In this document: positions 39,977-47,393 of the stretch, piece by piece
Position numbering within the stretch: position 1 is the stretch's first letter
How the letters are laid out: each line of letters opens with the position of its first letter
From: Collinsella tanakaei
GTDB taxonomy: Bacteria > Actinomycetota > Coriobacteriia > Coriobacteriales > Coriobacteriaceae
Length of the DNA stretch: 64,000 bases
Assembly (NCBI RefSeq): GCF_016900375.1
Contig: NZ_JACJKB010000013.1
Coordinates: 1-64,000 of the forward strand
Direction of reading: 5' to 3'
Program-made: the position numbers and the translations under genes
The notes under the pieces: model-generated
Seen by the model: the letters and a program-made list of their open reading frames with translations, nothing else
What the model was told of the DNA's origin: nothing
Databases searched by the model: none

Positions 39977-41404
39977 ATGAGCGATGAGATGACGGCACCA
40001 TCGAGGCCCGGTCGCGCGCCACGCCGCGGCTTGGCGCTGTTCGCCATCCTGTGCATGACCTTCATGGAGGTGCTCGACGGCACCATCGTCAACGTGGCGC
40101 TTCCCACCATGCAGGCGGAGCTTGGCGTCGAGGCGACCGAGATCCAGCTCGTGGCGAGCGTGTTTTTGGTGGTGACCTGCGCCTTCCTGCTTGTGTTCGG
40201 CCGGCTGGGCGACATGCTCGGCAAGGTGCGCGTCTTCCAGACGGGCGTCGTGCTGTTCACGGTGGGCTCGGCGCTCTGCGCACTGTCGACGACGCTGCCC
40301 GTCCTCGTGGCGGCGCGCGCCGTGCAGGCGCTTGGCGTGGCATGCAGCCTCGCCAACAACCAGGGCATCATCACGGAGCTCTTCGCCGAGAGCCGCGGCC
40401 GCGCGCTGGGCTTGGTTGCCACGTTCACCGCGCTCGGCGCCATGGCGGGCCCCACGGTCGGCGGCGTGCTCGTGTCGATGTTTCCCTGGGAGTCGATCTT
40501 CGTGATCAACATTCCCATCGGCATCCTGTCGTTTGCGATCGGCGCTATCGCCCTGCCCAACCAGCGCCCTGCGGAGAAACGTGCGCTCGACGTGCCCGGA
40601 GCGCTGCTCGTCGTGCCCGCCATCCTGCTCGTGTTCGCCGCCATCACGCTTATGGAGGACGGTGCTGGCCCGATGGAGTTCGGCATGCTCGCGGGTGGGC
40701 TGGCGCTGGTGGCGGCGTTCATCGCGGTGGAGCGCCGCGCAGCCGAGCCGCTTGTGCAGCTGCGGATCTTTCGCAACGCGAGCTTCGACATCGACCTCAT
40801 CGCGATGGTGCTCGTGTTCCTGGGGCTCTCCGGCGTGACGATTATCATGCCGTTCTACCTGCAGAGTGCGCTTGGCCTTGAGCCCGGTGTGGCGGGCCTC
40901 GTGATGGCGTGCTATCCGCTTGTCAACGCGACGATCGGCACGCTCTCGGGCGCCCTGTCCGACAGGATCGGCTGCATCAAGCCGACGCTTGCCGGTCAGG
41001 TCGTCTTCGCCCTCGGCCTGCTTGGGCTCTCGACGCTCGCGCTCGACACGCCGATTGCGCGGATCGTGCCCATGCTCATGTTCACCTCGCTCGGCAGCGC
41101 CATGTTCCAGAGCCCCAACAACTCGCTGATCATGGGTCACGCTGAGCCCGAGATGCTCGGCTTCGTGGGGTCGCTCGGCAACCTCATGCGCTATCTGGGT
41201 CAGTCGCTCGGCATCACCATCTCCACAGGCGTGCTGTATGGCACCATGAGTGCCGAGGCGGGCTATCGCGTGTCGAGCTTCGTGGCGGACCGGCCCGAGC
41301 TCTTCATGCATGGCCTGGCGACGGTGTTCCATCTGCTGGCGGCACTCGTCGCCGCGGCGCTGGCCATCTCGCTCGTGCGCACCCTGGTGATCGACCGGAA
41401 GTGA
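39977..41404 (+). CDS. MFS drug exporter, DHA2 (EmrB/QacA) family
   Basis: A 475-residue protein with fourteen predicted helices. The DHA2 motif MEVLDGTIVNVALPTM is in helix 1, motif A is VFGRLGDMLGKVRVF, and antiporter motif C-like GAMAGPTVGGVL is in helix 5. Proton-coupled export of amphiphilic compounds is expected. It is a close paralogue of the frameshifted gene at 55360. The TGA stop lies inside a family 1 repeat. Confidence 0.9.
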   Translation: MSDEMTAPSRPGRAPRRGLALFAILCMTFMEVLDGTIVNVALPTMQAELGVEATEIQLVASVFLVVTCAFLLVFGRLGDMLGKVRVFQTGVVLFTVGSALCALSTTLPVLVAARAVQALGVACSLANNQGIITELFAESRGRALGLVATFTALGAMAGPTVGGVLVSMFPWESIFVINIPIGILSFAIGAIALPNQRPAEKRALDVPGALLVVPAILLVFAAITLMEDGAGPMEFGMLAGGLALVAAFIAVERRAAEPLVQLRIFRNASFDIDLIAMVLVFLGLSGVTIIMPFYLQSALGLEPGVAGLVMACYPLVNATIGTLSGALSDRIGCIKPTLAGQVVFALGLLGLSTLALDTPIARIVPMLMFTSLGSAMFQSPNNSLIMGHAEPEMLGFVGSLGNLMRYLGQSLGITISTGVLYGTMSAEAGYRVSSFVADRPELFMHGLATVFHLLAALVAAALAISLVRTLVIDRK

Positions 41405-41463
41405 CAAGTTGGGACCAGGTACAAACTAGTCGCGACAAGTTTGTACCTGGCCCCTTCTTGTCG
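41402..41463. repeat. Palindromic repeat family 1, abutting head-to-head pair
   Basis: Forward 41402-41432 and reverse 41433-41463 with no spacer, filling the gap between the convergent MFS and nitroreductase genes. The first bases are the MFS stop codon. Confidence 0.9.
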
Positions 41464-41465
41464 TT

Positions 41466-41981
41466 TTAGCGGTAGGTGACGGTCTCCTCGAGCGGCTTGC
41501 GGCTGGCGTGGTTCGCGAGCGGACCCGTGCCCTCGGCGGCAAAGCCGAGGTCGAGCAGCATGAGGATCTCCTCGTTGTCGGGCAGGCCGAGCTTCGCCTT
41601 GGCCTCGGCGGGATCGAAGCGGTTGAGCCAGCAGCTGTCGACGCCCTCGTTCGTAGCGGCGAGGATTATGTGCGTCGCCACGATCGCCGCGTCCTCGATG
41701 CCCGAATCGCGCTCGTCGCCCGGGTAGGTGTAGACGTTCTTCGTGTCGAAGGCCACGACGAGCACGGTCGGCGCGCCATAGCGGCACGGGGTGAGCTCGT
41801 CGATCAGGGCGAGGTCGGCATCGCCCTGCAATACGTAGATGTGCTGCTCCTGCAGGTTCTTGGCCGTAGGCGCCACGCGGCCCGCCTCGAGGATGGCCGT
41901 GAGCTGCTCGGGCGTCACCTGACGCGCGGAATCGTACTCCTTGCAGGAATACCGGCTCTTGATCACATCGCTGAATTCCAT
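41466..41981 (-). CDS. Nitroreductase-family FMN oxidoreductase
   Basis: A 171-residue protein beginning MEFSDVIKSRYSCKEYDSAR, the usual entry of the nitroreductase fold with the FMN phosphate-binding R/S/R cluster. EAGRVAPTAKNLQEQHIYVL and the C-terminal GTGPLANHASRKPLEETVTY follow, the latter with the second phosphate contact. At 171 residues it is a compact member that needs a dimer for FMN binding. The start ATG at 41981 is preceded by AAAGGATG. It probably uses NAD(P)H to reduce nitro or quinone compounds. Confidence 0.85.
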   Translation of the reverse strand: MEFSDVIKSRYSCKEYDSARQVTPEQLTAILEAGRVAPTAKNLQEQHIYVLQGDADLALIDELTPCRYGAPTVLVVAFDTKNVYTYPGDERDSGIEDAAIVATHIILAATNEGVDSCWLNRFDPAEAKAKLGLPDNEEILMLLDLGFAAEGTGPLANHASRKPLEETVTYR

Positions 41982-41998
41982 ACCATCGCATCCTTTCA

Positions 41999-42025
41999 TG
42001 ACAGGTAGGACGTGCTCCAGTGTCA
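41999..42025 (+). repeat. Repeat family 2, single copy
   Basis: TGACAGGTAGGACGTGCTCC then AGTGTCA, in the divergent gap between nitroreductase and MntA genes, 24 bp before a family 1 copy. Confidence 0.7.
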
Positions 42026-42048
42026 TAATCTTACGCCCGATCAAGCAG

Positions 42049-42079
42049 CGACAAGATGGGGCCGGGTTCACTCTTGTCG
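42049..42079 (+). repeat. Palindromic repeat family 1, single forward copy
   Basis: Arms CGACAAGAT/CTCTTGTCG, core GGGGCCGGGTTC. It lies in a divergent intergenic region 61 bp upstream of the MntA start. Confidence 0.85.
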
Positions 42080-42139
42080 GTATGCCGCTCATCAAATCGC
42101 CCTGCCATCAGATATGATTGGGTGGACGAAGGAGGGCAT

Positions 42140-42427
42140 ATGCCGACGATCGAGCGGACTTACGAGGACATTCGTGCCTTCGCGCGGGCGCGAGGGGTTG
42201 AGCGGGTCGTGCTCTTCGGTTCGCGTGCTCGGGGCGATAATGCCCCGAAAAGCGACCTTGATATCGCGTTTTCCGGTGGGGATGCGGCTGGATTCGAAGA
42301 GGACCTGCAGGAGCGTCTCTGGTCGCTGCTGGAGGTCGATGTCGTTAATCTTGATGAGCAGATATCGGACGAGCTGCGCTCGGAGATCGCCCGGGATGGA
42401 AAGGTGCTGTATGAAGCGATTCGATAG
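42140..42427 (+). CDS. mntA: MntA-like nucleotidyltransferase antitoxin
   Basis: A 95-residue minimal nucleotidyltransferase with the catalytic signature GS-x10-DxD (G27-S28, D39-D41; FGSRARGDNAPKSDLDIAF) and a third acidic position in VDVVNLDE. It overlaps the HEPN gene by 17 nt. In the characterised MntA/HepT systems the antitoxin adds AMP to a tyrosine of the HEPN toxin and so silences it. GGAGGG precedes the ATG at 42140. Confidence 0.88.
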   Translation: MPTIERTYEDIRAFARARGVERVVLFGSRARGDNAPKSDLDIAFSGGDAAGFEEDLQERLWSLLEVDVVNLDEQISDELRSEIARDGKVLYEAIR

Positions 42428-42815
42428 CTACGCGTCCGCTTTGTCGGTCCTTAAGACTGCGCATGAGCAGGATCTTGCGAACGAGTTCATCCAAGGCGGC
42501 GTCATCGACAAGTTCTTCGTGCAGTTCGAACTCGGGTGGAAGCTGTTCAAACAGCTTCTGTCGTACGAGGGCGATCCCGTTTCGGCAAGCGGCTCGCCGC
42601 GAGACATCATAAAGGTTGCCTATCGGTATTTCGACTGCATGGATGAGGATACCTGGCTGTGCATGCTGCGCGATCGCAATAACACGTCGCATGAATACGA
42701 TTCCACCAAGGCAAGAGCTTTAGTGGATGTCATCATCGAGCGCTACATTCCAGAATTCCAACACGTAGAAGACTGTTTGCGCGAACGGTATGGTAAGCTA
42801 CTCGATCGTATGTAG
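42411..42815 (+). CDS. hepT: HepT-like HEPN toxin
   Basis: A 134-residue all-helical HEPN ribonuclease with the RX4HXY motif: R89, H94 and Y96 (RNNTSHEY). Y96 is the position AMPylated by MntA in studied pairs. The start ATG lies within the end of mntA, so synthesis is coupled. MntA/HepT acts as a toxin-antitoxin and can contribute to phage defence. Both motifs are intact, so the locus should be functional. Confidence 0.88.
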   Translation: MKRFDSYASALSVLKTAHEQDLANEFIQGGVIDKFFVQFELGWKLFKQLLSYEGDPVSASGSPRDIIKVAYRYFDCMDEDTWLCMLRDRNNTSHEYDSTKARALVDVIIERYIPEFQHVEDCLRERYGKLLDRM

Positions 42816-42880
42816 CCGTAGCGAAAGGGCGGGGGCGAGCTTTGTCGCCCGAGCGTCTGCTGAACAACAAGGGGGATCTC

Positions 42881-44119
42881 ATGGCCAATCGGTCGTGGCA
42901 GGCGAAGCTCGCCTGCGTGTGGGTCGGTGAGCTCGTCTCGGTGCTCACGAGCTCCATTCTGCAGATGGGCTTCATCTGGCATATCACGCTCGCGACGAAT
43001 TCCGCGAGCATGCTGTCGCTGGCGTCGCTCGCGGGCTTTCTGCCGCTGGCGCTGTTCGGAACCTTCGCCGGCGCCATCGTGGACCGGCTGCCGCTCAAGC
43101 GCGTGCTCATCGGCGCCGATCTGTTCATCGCCGCGGTGAGCGGCGTCGTGGCGCTCGTGTCGGCGATGGGCGCGCTACCGGTTTGGGTGGTCATCGCGGC
43201 GCTGTTCTTCCGAGCCATCGGCAGCGCTTTCCACACCCCGGCGTTCCAGACGCTGACGCCGCTTGTGGCGCCGGCCGAGCACCTGACCCGCCTGGCGGGC
43301 GTCACGCAGGCGGTGCAGTCGGGCGGCTACATCCTGGGCACGGCCCTCGCGGCGGTGATCTACCCGCTGTGGGGTTTCACGGCGATGATTGCGCTCGATG
43401 TCGCCGGCGCGCTGTTCGCCACGGTAGCCGTGCTCGCGGCGCGGCTCGACGCGGGCGGCGCGCAGACGACGACGGGGGAGGGCCGCGTCGGCGTCGCCGC
43501 GCAGGTCCGCGCGCTCATGGGCGAGACGGCCGCCGGATATCGCGTGCTGCGCGGCTATCGCGGCCTGTTCGCGCTGCTGTGGTGCGGCTTCGTGTTCACG
43601 CTTGTGTTCTCGCCCATCGCGGCGCTCTTTCCGCTCATGACGCTCGACCACTTCGGCGGCACCACGACCGACGCGGCGACCGCCGAGATCGTGTTCTCGG
43701 TGGGCATGATCGCCGGCTCGGCGCTGCTCGCCTCGACGGGCGGCTTCAGGAACCGCGCGCTCACCGTGGTGGCGGCCACGGCTCTCTACGGTGTTGCGAC
43801 TTTCGTGGCGGGTATGCTCGGCGCGAACGGCTACCTGCTGTTTTTGGCGATGAGCTTCCTCATGGGCCTGAGCTCGCCGTTCTATTCCGGCCCGCAGACC
43901 GCGCTCATGCAGGAGAAGATTCCGCCCGAGTACCTGGGCCGCGTGTTCGGCCTGTATGGCGCCATCATGTCGTGGGCGATGCCGGTGGGCCTTGCGGTTT
44001 CGTCGCTGTTCGCCGACGCCGTGGGCGCGCCGGTCTGGTTTGCGGGCGCGGGCGTTGCGATGGCGCTGCTTGCCGTGGCGACCTGGGCGATCCCCAGCAT
44101 CCGTACGATTGAGGATTAG
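42881..44119 (+). CDS. MFS transporter (macrolide efflux/MefA-like)
   Basis: A 412-residue twelve-helix protein with N-terminal GELVSVLTSSILQMGFIWHI, motif A-like GTFAGAIVDRLPLKRVLIGA and the sequence AIGSAFHTPAFQTLTPLVAP typical of the MFS_3/Mef-type efflux group. The ATG at 42881 follows AAGGGGGATCTC; an upstream in-frame TTG has no site. It likely exports a drug or peptide; the substrate is unknown. Confidence 0.88.
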   Translation: MANRSWQAKLACVWVGELVSVLTSSILQMGFIWHITLATNSASMLSLASLAGFLPLALFGTFAGAIVDRLPLKRVLIGADLFIAAVSGVVALVSAMGALPVWVVIAALFFRAIGSAFHTPAFQTLTPLVAPAEHLTRLAGVTQAVQSGGYILGTALAAVIYPLWGFTAMIALDVAGALFATVAVLAARLDAGGAQTTTGEGRVGVAAQVRALMGETAAGYRVLRGYRGLFALLWCGFVFTLVFSPIAALFPLMTLDHFGGTTTDAATAEIVFSVGMIAGSALLASTGGFRNRALTVVAATALYGVATFVAGMLGANGYLLFLAMSFLMGLSSPFYSGPQTALMQEKIPPEYLGRVFGLYGAIMSWAMPVGLAVSSLFADAVGAPVWFAGAGVAMALLAVATWAIPSIRTIED

Positions 44120-44120
44120 C

Positions 44121-44165
44121 CGACAAGATGGAGCCGACAAGATGGGGCCAGGTTCAATCTTGTCG
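44121..44165 (+). repeat. Palindromic repeat family 1, full copy preceded by a partial copy
   Basis: A 14-bp stub CGACAAGATGGAGC (44121-44134) directly precedes a full forward copy (44135-44165), as if one arm had been duplicated. The full copy encodes the last residues and the TGA of the minus-strand kinase-like gene. Confidence 0.9.
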
Positions 44166-44669
44166 CATACGCTCGAGATAGTCGTCCGCCTCCGCGTGCG
44201 AGCGGAAGGTGACCAGCCGGCACCCCGCGGGGCGGGTTCCAAGGGTTTCGAGCAGCTGTGGGCGCTGTTCGACGGGAAAGCGGCGGATGTAGTCGACGAA
44301 TTCGGGGTCGAGTTCAGACTCGACCCAAGGCAGGTCCTCGCGCGGGTGCCCGATGCGCGCGGCGGCTCCGGCAAGGCAGGTGGCGGTCGGCAGGTCGAAC
44401 AGAAACGCGGTGTCCGCCCGGGCGAGGCGCCGTTCGAGCGTGCGCAGGTAGTTGCCGTCGATGACCCAGCGGTCGCGCGCCAGCTCCGCATCGAGGCTGC
44501 GGTCGAACTCCTCATGTGTCACGTGCGTGCCGTCCGGCTTGTGCCAGATCATGTCGAGGTGGACGAGCGGCAGGCCGAGGCGGTCGCAAAGCCGGCGTGC
44601 AAAGGTGCTCTTGCCGGCGCCGGGACAGCCCGCGACAAGGACGCGATTTGGAGTTGGGTTTTCGCTCAC
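44154..44669 (-). CDS. AAA/adenylate-kinase-like small P-loop NTPase
   Basis: A 171-residue protein with Walker A GCPGAGKST near 14-22, the DMIWHKPDGTHVTHEEFDRS segment and WVIDGNYLRTLERRLARADT characteristic of FlaR/topology-modulation-like kinases. The final residues RMRQD and the TGA are encoded by the family 1 repeat, so the native C-terminus was modified. The substrate is unknown. Confidence 0.8.
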   Translation of the reverse strand: MSENPTPNRVLVAGCPGAGKSTFARRLCDRLGLPLVHLDMIWHKPDGTHVTHEEFDRSLDAELARDRWVIDGNYLRTLERRLARADTAFLFDLPTATCLAGAAARIGHPREDLPWVESELDPEFVDYIRRFPVEQRPQLLETLGTRPAGCRLVTFRSHAEADDYLERMRQD

Positions 44670-44768
44670 GGGGCTCCTTTTCGACGGTCGACGGTTGGCG
44701 GCTTGCTGGCCCGACTGGCGTGCATCTTACGGTAGCATGATGCGGGAACAACGCGTCTGAGCGCCAAG

Positions 44769-44799
44769 CGACAAGATTGAACCTGGCCCCATCTTATCG
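44769..44799 (-). repeat. Palindromic repeat family 1, reverse copy
   Basis: CGACAAGATTGAACCTGGCC then CCATCTTATCG. It lies in the divergent region between the P-loop gene and the GNAT gene, 25 bp before the GNAT ATG. Confidence 0.88.
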
Positions 44800-44823
44800 G
44801 TTACGGGAAAGGGGAGCGGGTCT

Positions 44824-45270
44824 ATGTTGCATATCGTTGAGATCGAAGCGGCGGATCGCACGCCTGAGCTCGTGGATGCGCTCTGCGCGGTGTGGGAGGG
44901 CGCCGTCCGCGCGACGCACGATTACCTGCCTGCGGGCGAGGTCGAACGCATCGGCGCGATGGTCCCGCAGGCCATCGCGGGTGTGCCGACGCTGCTCGTG
45001 TGCATGCGCGACGGCGAGCCGGTCGGGTTCCTCGGCATGGAGGGCACCTTCATCGAGATGCTTTTCGTGTCGGCTGCCTGCCGCGGGCAGGGTATCGGCT
45101 TCGGCTTGGTCGAGCGCGCGATCTCCGAGCACGGTGCGACCGAGGTCTCCGTCAACGAGCAGAACCCGCAGGCAGTTGGCTTCTACGAGCGCATGGGGTT
45201 TGCGACCTACCGCCGCACCGAAACTGACAGCGAGGGCGCGCCCTATCCGCTGCTGTTCATGCGCCGCTAG
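44824..45270 (+). CDS. GNAT-family N-acetyltransferase
   Basis: A 148-residue protein with FIEMLFVSAACRGQGIGFGL (motif A, QGIG acetyl-CoA loop) and VNEQNPQAVGFYERMGF (motif B), similar to YjaB-type acetyltransferases. AAGGGGAGCGGGTCT precedes the ATG. It is followed by a perfect family 2 palindrome and a methyltransferase gene on the same strand. Confidence 0.87.
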   Translation: MLHIVEIEAADRTPELVDALCAVWEGAVRATHDYLPAGEVERIGAMVPQAIAGVPTLLVCMRDGEPVGFLGMEGTFIEMLFVSAACRGQGIGFGLVERAISEHGATEVSVNEQNPQAVGFYERMGFATYRRTETDSEGAPYPLLFMRR

Positions 45271-45280
45271 CAGAAAGAGC

Positions 45281-45342
45281 ATGACAGTTAGGACGGGGCC
45301 AGCTGTCATACTTATGACAGCTGGCCCCGTCCTAACTGTCAT
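45281..45342. repeat. Repeat family 2, perfect 62-bp head-to-head palindrome
   Basis: Forward half 45281-45310 (ATGACAGTTAGGACGGGGCC and AGCTGTCATA) and its exact inverse 45313-45342, separated by CT. It sits between the GNAT stop and the ribosome-binding site AAGGAG (45344-45349) of the methyltransferase, so a hairpin would end right at that site. Confidence 0.95.
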
Positions 45343-45354
45343 GAAGGAGCGGAT

Positions 45355-46155
45355 ATGGGATTGCAGAAACATGGGGGTACGGGCGCGGAGGATACCGCCC
45401 CGACCGATTCGTATACCGATCTGAACGCGCGGATCATCGACCAGTGGATTGAAGGCGGCTGGCAGTGGGGGACGCCCATCTCGCACGAGCGCTACGAGGC
45501 GGCGCTCGCGGGCGACCGGTCCATGGTGCTCACGCCCACGCGCGAGGTTCCGCGCAGCTGGCTGTTCGACGACATGCGCGGGATCCGCGTGCTCGGCCTT
45601 GCGGCCGGCGGCGGCCAGCAGATGCCGATCTTCGCGGCGATGGGCGCCGCGTGCACGGTACTCGACTACTCCGAGAAGCAGATCGCCTCGGAGCGGCTTG
45701 TCGCCGAGCGCGAGGGCTACGAGATCCGTACCGTGCGCGCCGACATGACGCGCCCGCTGCCTTTCGAGGACGGGGAGTTCGACCTCATCTTCCATCCGGT
45801 GTCCAACTGCTACATCGAGAAGGTCCTGCCGGTCTGGCGCGAGTGCTTCCGCGTGCTGGCGCCGGGCGGCCGCCTGCTGGCGGGTCTCGACAACGGGTTC
45901 AACTACGTGGTGGACGATGATGAGGGGCGTATCGTGCGCGGCCTGCCGTTCAACCCGCTGCGCGACCCCTCGCTCATCCCCGAAGGGGAGCTCGCCGACT
46001 GGGGCGTGCAGTTCTCGCACACGCTCGACGAGCAGATCCGTGGGCAGATCCAGGCGGGCTTCCGCCTGCTCGACCTGTACGAGGACACCAATGGCGAAGG
46101 TCGCCTGCACGAGCTGGGCATCCCCACCTTCTGGGCAACCTGTGCCGAAAAGTGA
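45355..46155 (+). CDS. Class I SAM-dependent methyltransferase
   Basis: A 266-residue protein. Motif I is RVLGLAAGGGQQMPIFAAMG with an acidic residue in VLDYS ending strand 2, motif II region VRADMTRPLPFEDGEFDLIF, and LAPGGRLLAGLDNG. It belongs to the broad Methyltransf_11 class; the substrate is unknown. AAGGAG lies 5-10 nt before the ATG and directly after a hairpin repeat. The TGA stop is inside a family 1 repeat that in turn abuts the ribosome-binding site of the next gene. Confidence 0.85.
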   Translation: MGLQKHGGTGAEDTAPTDSYTDLNARIIDQWIEGGWQWGTPISHERYEAALAGDRSMVLTPTREVPRSWLFDDMRGIRVLGLAAGGGQQMPIFAAMGAACTVLDYSEKQIASERLVAEREGYEIRTVRADMTRPLPFEDGEFDLIFHPVSNCYIEKVLPVWRECFRVLAPGGRLLAGLDNGFNYVVDDDEGRIVRGLPFNPLRDPSLIPEGELADWGVQFSHTLDEQIRGQIQAGFRLLDLYEDTNGEGRLHELGIPTFWATCAEK

Positions 46156-46183
46156 CAAGATGGTGCCAGGTACAATCTTGTCG
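46153..46183 (+). repeat. Palindromic repeat family 1 between methyltransferase and tag
   Basis: TGACAAGATGGTGCCAGGTA then CAATCTTGTCG; the first bases are the methyltransferase TGA and the last base begins the GGGGGG ribosome-binding site of tag. Confidence 0.92.
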
Positions 46184-46193
46184 GGGGGTGACC

Positions 46194-46814
46194 ATGTCGT
46201 ACTGCGATTGGGATAGATCGAGCGAGATCACGCGCCGCTACCACGACGAAGAGTGGGGCGTGCCGCTGCACGACGATATCGGGCAATTCGAGTTCCTCTC
46301 GCTTGAGGTCATGCAGTGCGGACTCAATTGGAACATGATGATGGCGAAGCGTGAGATCCTGCGTGGATGCTTCGACGGCTTCGACTACGATCGCGTGGCG
46401 GCGTACGGTGAGGACGACGTAGAGCTCATCTTGGCGACGCCGGGGATGATCCGTTCGCGTCGCAAGGTCGAGGCCATCATCAACAACGCGCAGCGCTTTC
46501 TGGAGGCGCGCGCGGAGTTCGGCAGCTTCTCGGCCTACCTGTGGGGCTTTTCGGACAACAAGACGATTCTTTACCACAAGCATGCCCAGGGTTACATCCC
46601 GGTGAGCAACGGGCTTTCGGCGAAGATCTCGAAGGACCTCAAGCGGCGCGGTTTCAAGTACCTGGGCCCCGTGGTCGTCTACTCGCACCTGCAGGCGTGC
46701 GGCATTATTAACGACCACGCCGAGGACTGCCCGCGCTACCGGCAGATCAACGATGCTCACCCCACGGTCGAGCGCCGTCGCTACCTCGAGCGCGATATCC
46801 GCCACTACGGCTGA
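46194..46814 (+). CDS. tag: DNA-3-methyladenine glycosylase I
   Basis: A 206-residue Tag protein: YCDWDRSSEITRRYHDEEWG at the N-terminus with the zinc-binding cysteine and histidine, QFEFLSLEVMQCGLNWNMMM, the helix-hairpin-helix region, and the C-terminal zinc ligands in ACGIINDHAEDCPRY. It removes 3-methyladenine from alkylated DNA. The ATG at 46194 is chosen because GGGGGGTGACC precedes it. Upstream in-frame codons only read the repeat. Confidence 0.92.
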   Translation: MSYCDWDRSSEITRRYHDEEWGVPLHDDIGQFEFLSLEVMQCGLNWNMMMAKREILRGCFDGFDYDRVAAYGEDDVELILATPGMIRSRRKVEAIINNAQRFLEARAEFGSFSAYLWGFSDNKTILYHKHAQGYIPVSNGLSAKISKDLKRRGFKYLGPVVVYSHLQACGIINDHAEDCPRYRQINDAHPTVERRRYLERDIRHYG

Positions 46815-46815
46815 C

Positions 46816-46848
46816 ATGCAAGTTTGGGGACAGGTCCCAAACTTGCAT
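46816..46848. repeat. Repeat family 3 palindrome
   Basis: ATGCAAGTTTGGGGACAGGT followed by CCCAAACTTGCAT, an almost perfect 33-bp palindrome two bases after the tag stop. Its core TGGGGACAGGTCC differs from family 1 by a few bases, but the arms are different. Confidence 0.88.
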
Positions 46849-47198
46849 CTATGTCCCGGCTTCTGCGGGGCCCCATCACTTCTCGCGACGTGTGCCTCGA
46901 TTCGCATCGGCGCTGGAGCCGGGTTCTTTTGTGCTTTGCCGCCAGCGATTCGGCTCGTTTTGGCCCTGCCGGCCCTCCCGTAAGGCCCATGTGGGCAATC
47001 TCCCCAGATATGTACTATTCGGTTGGCGACACACCTCGATGAGACATGGAATCGCAATATGAAATATTGCGATTCCCCGAGAATAACAGGTGTGAGCTTC
47101 TGTCCCGCCACTTCGAACCCCTATTTCTCCCTCCGGACCGGCGAAAAAAGATACATATCTGGTCAGATTGTCCAGCTCCCGACCACGAGGCCCAATGA
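46849..47198. other. AT-rich palindromic intergenic island
   Basis: No coding sequence is visible. Between about 46995 and 47165 the sequence is markedly more AT-rich than its surroundings. It contains a perfect 13-bp stem with loop GAA (GGAATCGCAATAT/ATATTGCGATTCC, 47048-47076) and outer inverted pairs CACACCT/AGGTGTG (about 47029 and 47088) and CCAGATATGTA/TACATATCTGG (about 47004 and 47152). It could be a decayed mobile element or a regulatory RNA region. Confidence 0.5.
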
Positions 47199-47225
47199 TG
47201 ACAGTTAGGACAGGTTCCACTGTCA
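47199..47225 (+). repeat. Repeat family 2, copy with family 3-like core
   Basis: TGACAGTTAGGACAGGTTCC then ACTGTCA: family 2 arms with a GGACAGGTTCC centre that matches families 1 and 3. Confidence 0.75.
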
Positions 47226-47290
47226 TGCTTTTGCGCTCTGCGTGCCCCGTTGGCGCGCGGCGGCCGGGTGGGTCATGGCATTATGAGCCT

Positions 47291-47320
47291 TATGACGCTG
47301 GACCCGTCTCGCCCGTCATA
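47291..47320 (-). repeat. Repeat family 2, degenerate reverse copy
   Basis: TATGACGCTGGACCCGTCTC then GCCCGTCATA, 74 bp before the hydrolase ATG at 47394. GGAGCC-type ribosome-binding sequence AAAGGAG follows at 47381. Confidence 0.65.
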
Positions 47321-47393
47321 AAAACTTGCATGGCTCGGGTGCGGCGCGGGTATCTATCCCATATCTATCGACGCGGGAGCAAAGGAGCCTGCC

